DNA of 64,000 bases from Scytolyngbya sp. HA4215-MV1. GTDB lineage: Bacteria; Cyanobacteriota; Cyanobacteriia; Leptolyngbyales; Leptolyngbyaceae. Positions 61,462-64,000 of this stretch are shown here, piece by piece (positions within the stretch are counted from its first letter, which is position 1; each line of letters starts with the position of its first letter). The notes beneath the pieces were generated by a model. It did not search any database. It was not told where the DNA came from and saw only the letters and a list, made by a program, of their open reading frames with translations. The stretch covers positions 248,001 through 312,000 of the forward strand of contig JAHHIA010000005.1 in assembly GCA_019359045.1 (NCBI GenBank), in the 5' to 3' direction. The position numbers were made by a program, and so were the translations under genes.

Positions 61462-62007
61462 ATGGAAGTAATGCGGCTCGTTGTGACAGGTCCAGTAGGG
61501 GCGGGAAAATCGACCTTTATTCGATCAGTTAGTGAAATTGAGGTTGTGGATACCGATCGACAAGCAACTGACGAAACTGCCAATTTAAAGGCGAAAACAA
61601 CAGTTGCGTTTGACTTCGGACGGTTACAGTTTGGCCCTGATATGGCGCTCCATCTCTACGGCACACCCGGGCAAGCCCGATTTGACTTTATGTGGAATAT
61701 CCTGATCCAAAAAGCCCACGCTTACATGCTGCTAGTTGCAGCGCATCGTTCCGATGAGTTCTACTACGCCCGCCGTATCTTGAACTTTATAAAACAACGC
61801 TCACAAATTCCCATGATTATTGGCTTGACCTATACAGACTCGCCTGATGCTTGGGATGAAGAGACGATCTCGCTTGCCCTTGGCTACACCCATGCAGGGC
61901 AACATCCTCCCATCATTGCAGTTGATGCCAGACAGCGTGCTTCTGTCGCGCAAGCTGTATTGACTCTGGTACAACATCTAATGCAAAGCCAAGGCTGTCT
62001 CGTATAG
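61462..62007 (+). CDS. Small P-loop GTPase, MglA/conservon-like
   Basis: A 181-aa Ras-like GTPase. The P-loop is VTGPVGAGKSTFIRS (9-20), switch II is LYGTPGQARF, and the G4 position has GLTYTDSPDAWD rather than the canonical NKxD or TKxD. That matches the GTPases of Streptomyces conservons and related cyanobacterial genes, whose nucleotide specificity may be relaxed. Membrane attachment is not predicted. It probably works with the preceding Roadblock protein and the following PATAN protein as a molecular switch. Start at 61462; a second ATG three codons later is possible. Confidence 0.85.
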   Translation: MEVMRLVVTGPVGAGKSTFIRSVSEIEVVDTDRQATDETANLKAKTTVAFDFGRLQFGPDMALHLYGTPGQARFDFMWNILIQKAHAYMLLVAAHRSDEFYYARRILNFIKQRSQIPMIIGLTYTDSPDAWDEETISLALGYTHAGQHPPIIAVDARQRASVAQAVLTLVQHLMQSQGCLV

Positions 62008-62056
62008 CCAGTATCCTACATCTCTTAAGTTCATATTTTGGAAGGAAAGTAGAATT

Positions 62057-62908
62057 ATGTCAGTCTCAGGACGTTTATCAGAGTTCTCTCTAGGAGAAAT
62101 TTTTCAACTTCTGGAGCGAGGACAAAAAACAGGTTTGTTGACCATCCGGGCTGCCCATTCTCCTGCGGAACCCCTACAAAACTTCTATCTCTGGTTTAAG
62201 CAAGGACAAATTCTCGCAGCTGCTAATCGCCTAGACTACAAAGGGTTAGCAACTCTGCTCTATCAACGAGAGTGGCTGGGTGAACATAGCAAAATGCTGC
62301 TGGTTGAAGCGTTTAAGAGCAATCGTCCGCTCGGGTTATATCTTAAATACCAGAAATTGCTGAATGCTGAGCAACTCAAATTGCTATTTTATACCCAAGT
62401 GATCCGACAAGTCTGTACAATCTTTCAGTTTTCAGAGGGCTGGTTTAACTTTGAGACGAAAACTGAATTGCCCTTAGCTGAAATGACTGGCTTAAGTGCA
62501 GTGCCGCTGAATGTTACGCTGGAAGGCTTGCGCGCATTGAGGGATTGGAGATCTCTCTCGAAAAAACTCCCTGCTCCCAATTCTGCAATCACATCCCTGA
62601 TTGTGGGTAACCCCCAGTTAAAAATCAATCCAGTGGAATGGCAAGTGTGGGAATTTGCCAACGGCACAGAACCCTTGACCGTCATTGCAGAACAATTACA
62701 GTTGCCATTGGGAAAAATTCAACAAATTGCCTTTCGTTTGATGATGGTGGGCTTGATTGAGGAAGTCCCCCTAGTGGTCTCTAAGCCAAGCAAAGCTCCA
62801 GAGATAGAGATACAAAATCCAGAGTTGATTACTCCCAACCATAAACCAATTAGCCAATCATTTCTACACAATTTGGCAGTTTTTTTGGGTAGTCGATCCA
62901 TCCATTAA
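62057..62908 (+). CDS. PATAN/DUF4388-domain protein
   Basis: A 283-aa protein with an N-terminal PatA-N (DUF4388) domain at about 1-110: LSEFSLGEIFQLLERGQKTG, FYLWFKQGQILAAANRLDYKG. A second helical region follows (about 120-240; VRQVCTIFQFSEGWFNFETK) with a winged-helix-like segment near 210 (LGKIQQIAFRLMMVGLIE). PATAN domains are fused to receivers in PatA and in phototaxis regulators, where they mediate protein contacts; here no receiver is attached. It is the last gene of the four-gene operon and may be its effector. Confidence 0.82.
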   Translation: MSVSGRLSEFSLGEIFQLLERGQKTGLLTIRAAHSPAEPLQNFYLWFKQGQILAAANRLDYKGLATLLYQREWLGEHSKMLLVEAFKSNRPLGLYLKYQKLLNAEQLKLLFYTQVIRQVCTIFQFSEGWFNFETKTELPLAEMTGLSAVPLNVTLEGLRALRDWRSLSKKLPAPNSAITSLIVGNPQLKINPVEWQVWEFANGTEPLTVIAEQLQLPLGKIQQIAFRLMMVGLIEEVPLVVSKPSKAPEIEIQNPELITPNHKPISQSFLHNLAVFLGSRSIH

Positions 62909-62910
62909 GA

Positions 62911-62991
62911 GGCGTTGCTCAACAACCGGATGAAAATGATGCTGAATGATTTGAAACTTCGTTCCAAATCATCCTGCTTTTCAGCAACACC
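62911..62991 (-). repeat. Miniature inverted-repeat element, copy 3
   Basis: An 81-bp copy of the family at 8787 and 20497 in opposite orientation. Ends are GGCGTTGCT and AGCAACACC; the internal palindrome is TTTGAAAC/GTTCCAAA with one mismatch. It lies 3 bp after the PATAN stop. Confidence 0.85.
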
Positions 62992-63084
62992 CATTAGGAG
63001 ATGATGGCGATCGGCTGGCGTCAATTGTGTCTGAATGAAGTGTAGGGATGACTGAAGTCGCACACGCTTTCAGTGAGGAAACGG

Positions 63085-63816
63085 TTACGCCACATAATCA
63101 AACAACATCGTGTTCATATATCGATCTGTCCACGCTGCGCCAAATGACTTTTCGAGCACCCGCCGAGTTTTGTCATTTTGTTGTTGCTTTAAGCAATAGT
63201 AACGCTGCCCTGCCAAAACTTGCGTAATGTCCAAATTCGATGTCAGAGGAGATTCTGTACTAGCGATTTGACAATGAAGAGTTAAAAACTCTCTGACTCG
63301 ATTGAGGAACATGTCTTCTTCGGGTTCATTCGCTGGATGTACAAACAAACAAAATTCTGAAAAAATATCAGCCCATGCTGGTAAGGCACGGGGTTGAGAG
63401 AACTCAACTTCAGATAAGCGTGATAAAGTCTGGTGATAATGGACTGGCAAAATACGTTCAGCATTCACAGGCGACAAATCCACGATCGCCGCACTAATGG
63501 TTCCTCCGCGCTTGCCAACCAAATCCGTGCCAAAAATTGGCAGCGCATACTCAGGCTTGGGAAACATGACACAGTGCAAAATATCTAACCCATTGCTAAC
63601 CTGTGCCAATTCCAAATGCAGTTTGCGAAATTGGGGAGTTTGGTAGCAGTGATTTTCAATCGTCAGCCGTTCACCTTCGAGATTGCCCTCAATGTAGCCC
63701 AAATCTTCTGGCACAGAGTAAGGAGAAAGCTCTAGATATTCATGCCAAAGCGCTTCGATACAATCGGCTAATTTACGAATCAGAGTATGTTGACGGCTTC
63801 TTAATGAGACTTCCAT
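63085..63816 (-). CDS. pcyA: Phycocyanobilin:ferredoxin oxidoreductase
   Basis: A 243-aa ferredoxin-dependent bilin reductase that converts biliverdin IXalpha to phycocyanobilin for phycobilisomes and phytochromes. The match to PcyA is clear: VPEDLGYIEGNLEGERL, CYQTPQFRKLHLELAQV, LDILHCVMFPKPEYALPIFG and the C-terminal DKTRRVLEKSFGAAW. The glutamate (HLEL), histidine (DILHC) and aspartate (GTDLV) equivalent to catalytic Glu76, His88 and Asp105 of Synechocystis PcyA are present. The ATG at 63816 is used; the 53 upstream codons are non-conserved and overlap the end of a response-regulator gene. Confidence 0.95.
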   Translation of the reverse strand: MEVSLRSRQHTLIRKLADCIEALWHEYLELSPYSVPEDLGYIEGNLEGERLTIENHCYQTPQFRKLHLELAQVSNGLDILHCVMFPKPEYALPIFGTDLVGKRGGTISAAIVDLSPVNAERILPVHYHQTLSRLSEVEFSQPRALPAWADIFSEFCLFVHPANEPEEDMFLNRVREFLTLHCQIASTESPLTSNLDITQVLAGQRYYCLKQQQNDKTRRVLEKSFGAAWTDRYMNTMLFDYVA

Positions 63817-63896
63817 ATATTTTAAAATCGCTTCTATTTGAGTAATCGGATTAGACTTACATTGGCGTATGTTTTGTGCAAAATGTGTGCAATGTT

Positions 63897-64000
63897 TCAA
63901 CTGGCACAGGCGCGTATCCGGTGCAAGCGGCTTAGGATGCGGTTGGCAAGTGCTCCCCCCACGACAGGCTTGCACAAGTAATCGTCGGCTCCTACAGTAA
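63897..64000 (-). CDS. C-terminal end of a response regulator, cut by the window edge
   Basis: A minus-strand frame enters from the right edge and ends in TGA at 63897-63899. The visible 33 residues start TVGADDYLCKPVVGGALANR, the classical alpha4-beta5 region of a receiver domain (GADDYLxKP with the signalling lysine), followed by a basic helix ending RIRACAS. It is 81 bp upstream of the pcyA start on the same strand, so the two may be co-transcribed. The domain may be the last of a larger protein. Confidence 0.75.
   Translation of the reverse strand, partial: TVGADDYLCKPVVGGALANRILSRLHRIRACAS

Noticed and set aside
63817-63975. 53-codon N-terminal extension of pcyA
   Set aside because: Non-conserved and overlaps in another frame the end of a receiver-domain gene; PcyA proteins are about 245 aa.

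Overview
This 64 kb window is cyanobacterial chromosome. It encodes an orange carotenoid protein with its recovery protein, Psb28, phycocyanobilin:ferredoxin oxidoreductase, a Cph1-type phytochrome, acyl-lipid desaturases with histidine boxes, a LabA-like protein and the cyanobacteria-specific DUF3038/DUF4335 and DUF6464 families. The octamer GCGATCGC (HIP1) recurs throughout, inside and outside genes. The large number of multi-sensor kinases and gene-poor, repeat-bearing spacers suggests a larger-genome lineage (Leptolyngbya/Oscillatoria-like), but genus cannot be fixed from sequence reading alone. No tRNA, rRNA, CRISPR array or intact transposase was found.

Layout. 1-4.9 kb: pyrH-frr, a thioredoxin-fold protein, agmatinase and an alpha/beta hydrolase. 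4.9-7.5 kb: an unusual TetR regulator fused to a degenerate tyrosine-recombinase-like domain, divergent from a delta-9-type desaturase, with two related palindromes between them. 7.9-11.8 kb: small genes, a copper P-type ATPase and a membrane cupredoxin. 11.9-26.7 kb: a large two-component cluster, all on the minus strand: a REC-GAF kinase, a CHASE/six-PAS hybrid kinase, two single-domain receivers, a kinase with two cyanobacteriochrome-like GAF domains, and a REC-wHTH-HPt-REC-REC regulator. 27-33 kb: EmrB/EmrA-type efflux, fused PyrF-PyrE and a LabA/NYN protein. 33.1-34.0 kb: gene-free, with strong hairpins and a candidate small RNA. 34.5-40.9 kb: light sensing and photoprotection (phytochrome, FRP, OCP, Rcp1-like receiver, cupin, Rre1/Ycf29-like regulator). 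40.9-46.7 kb: a DUF4335/DUF3038 pair, phytol kinase, Psb28-2, a TIGR01777 epimerase and DNA polymerase IV. 46.8-49.1 kb: a membrane-anchored NACHT NTPase ending in a GUN4 domain. 49.7-58.1 kb: a peptide-type ABC permease, apt, a second DUF3038/DUF4335 pair, fmt and a delta-12-type desaturase. 58.4-64 kb: a secreted SH3-like protein, a four-gene operon (V4R-like, Roadblock, small GTPase, PATAN), pcyA and the end of a response regulator.

How it fits together. PcyA can supply bilin to phycobilisomes, the phytochrome and the predicted cyanobacteriochrome kinase. OCP and FRP form a quenching/recovery pair. The two desaturases adjust membrane unsaturation and both have structured 5' regions. The main candidates for undescribed biology are the TetR-recombinase fusion with its palindromes, the NACHT-GUN4 protein, the duplicated DUF3038/DUF4335 modules, the V4R-Roadblock-GTPase-PATAN operon, and two miniature inverted-repeat families. 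Functions are inferred from motifs and remembered family features; no database search was run.
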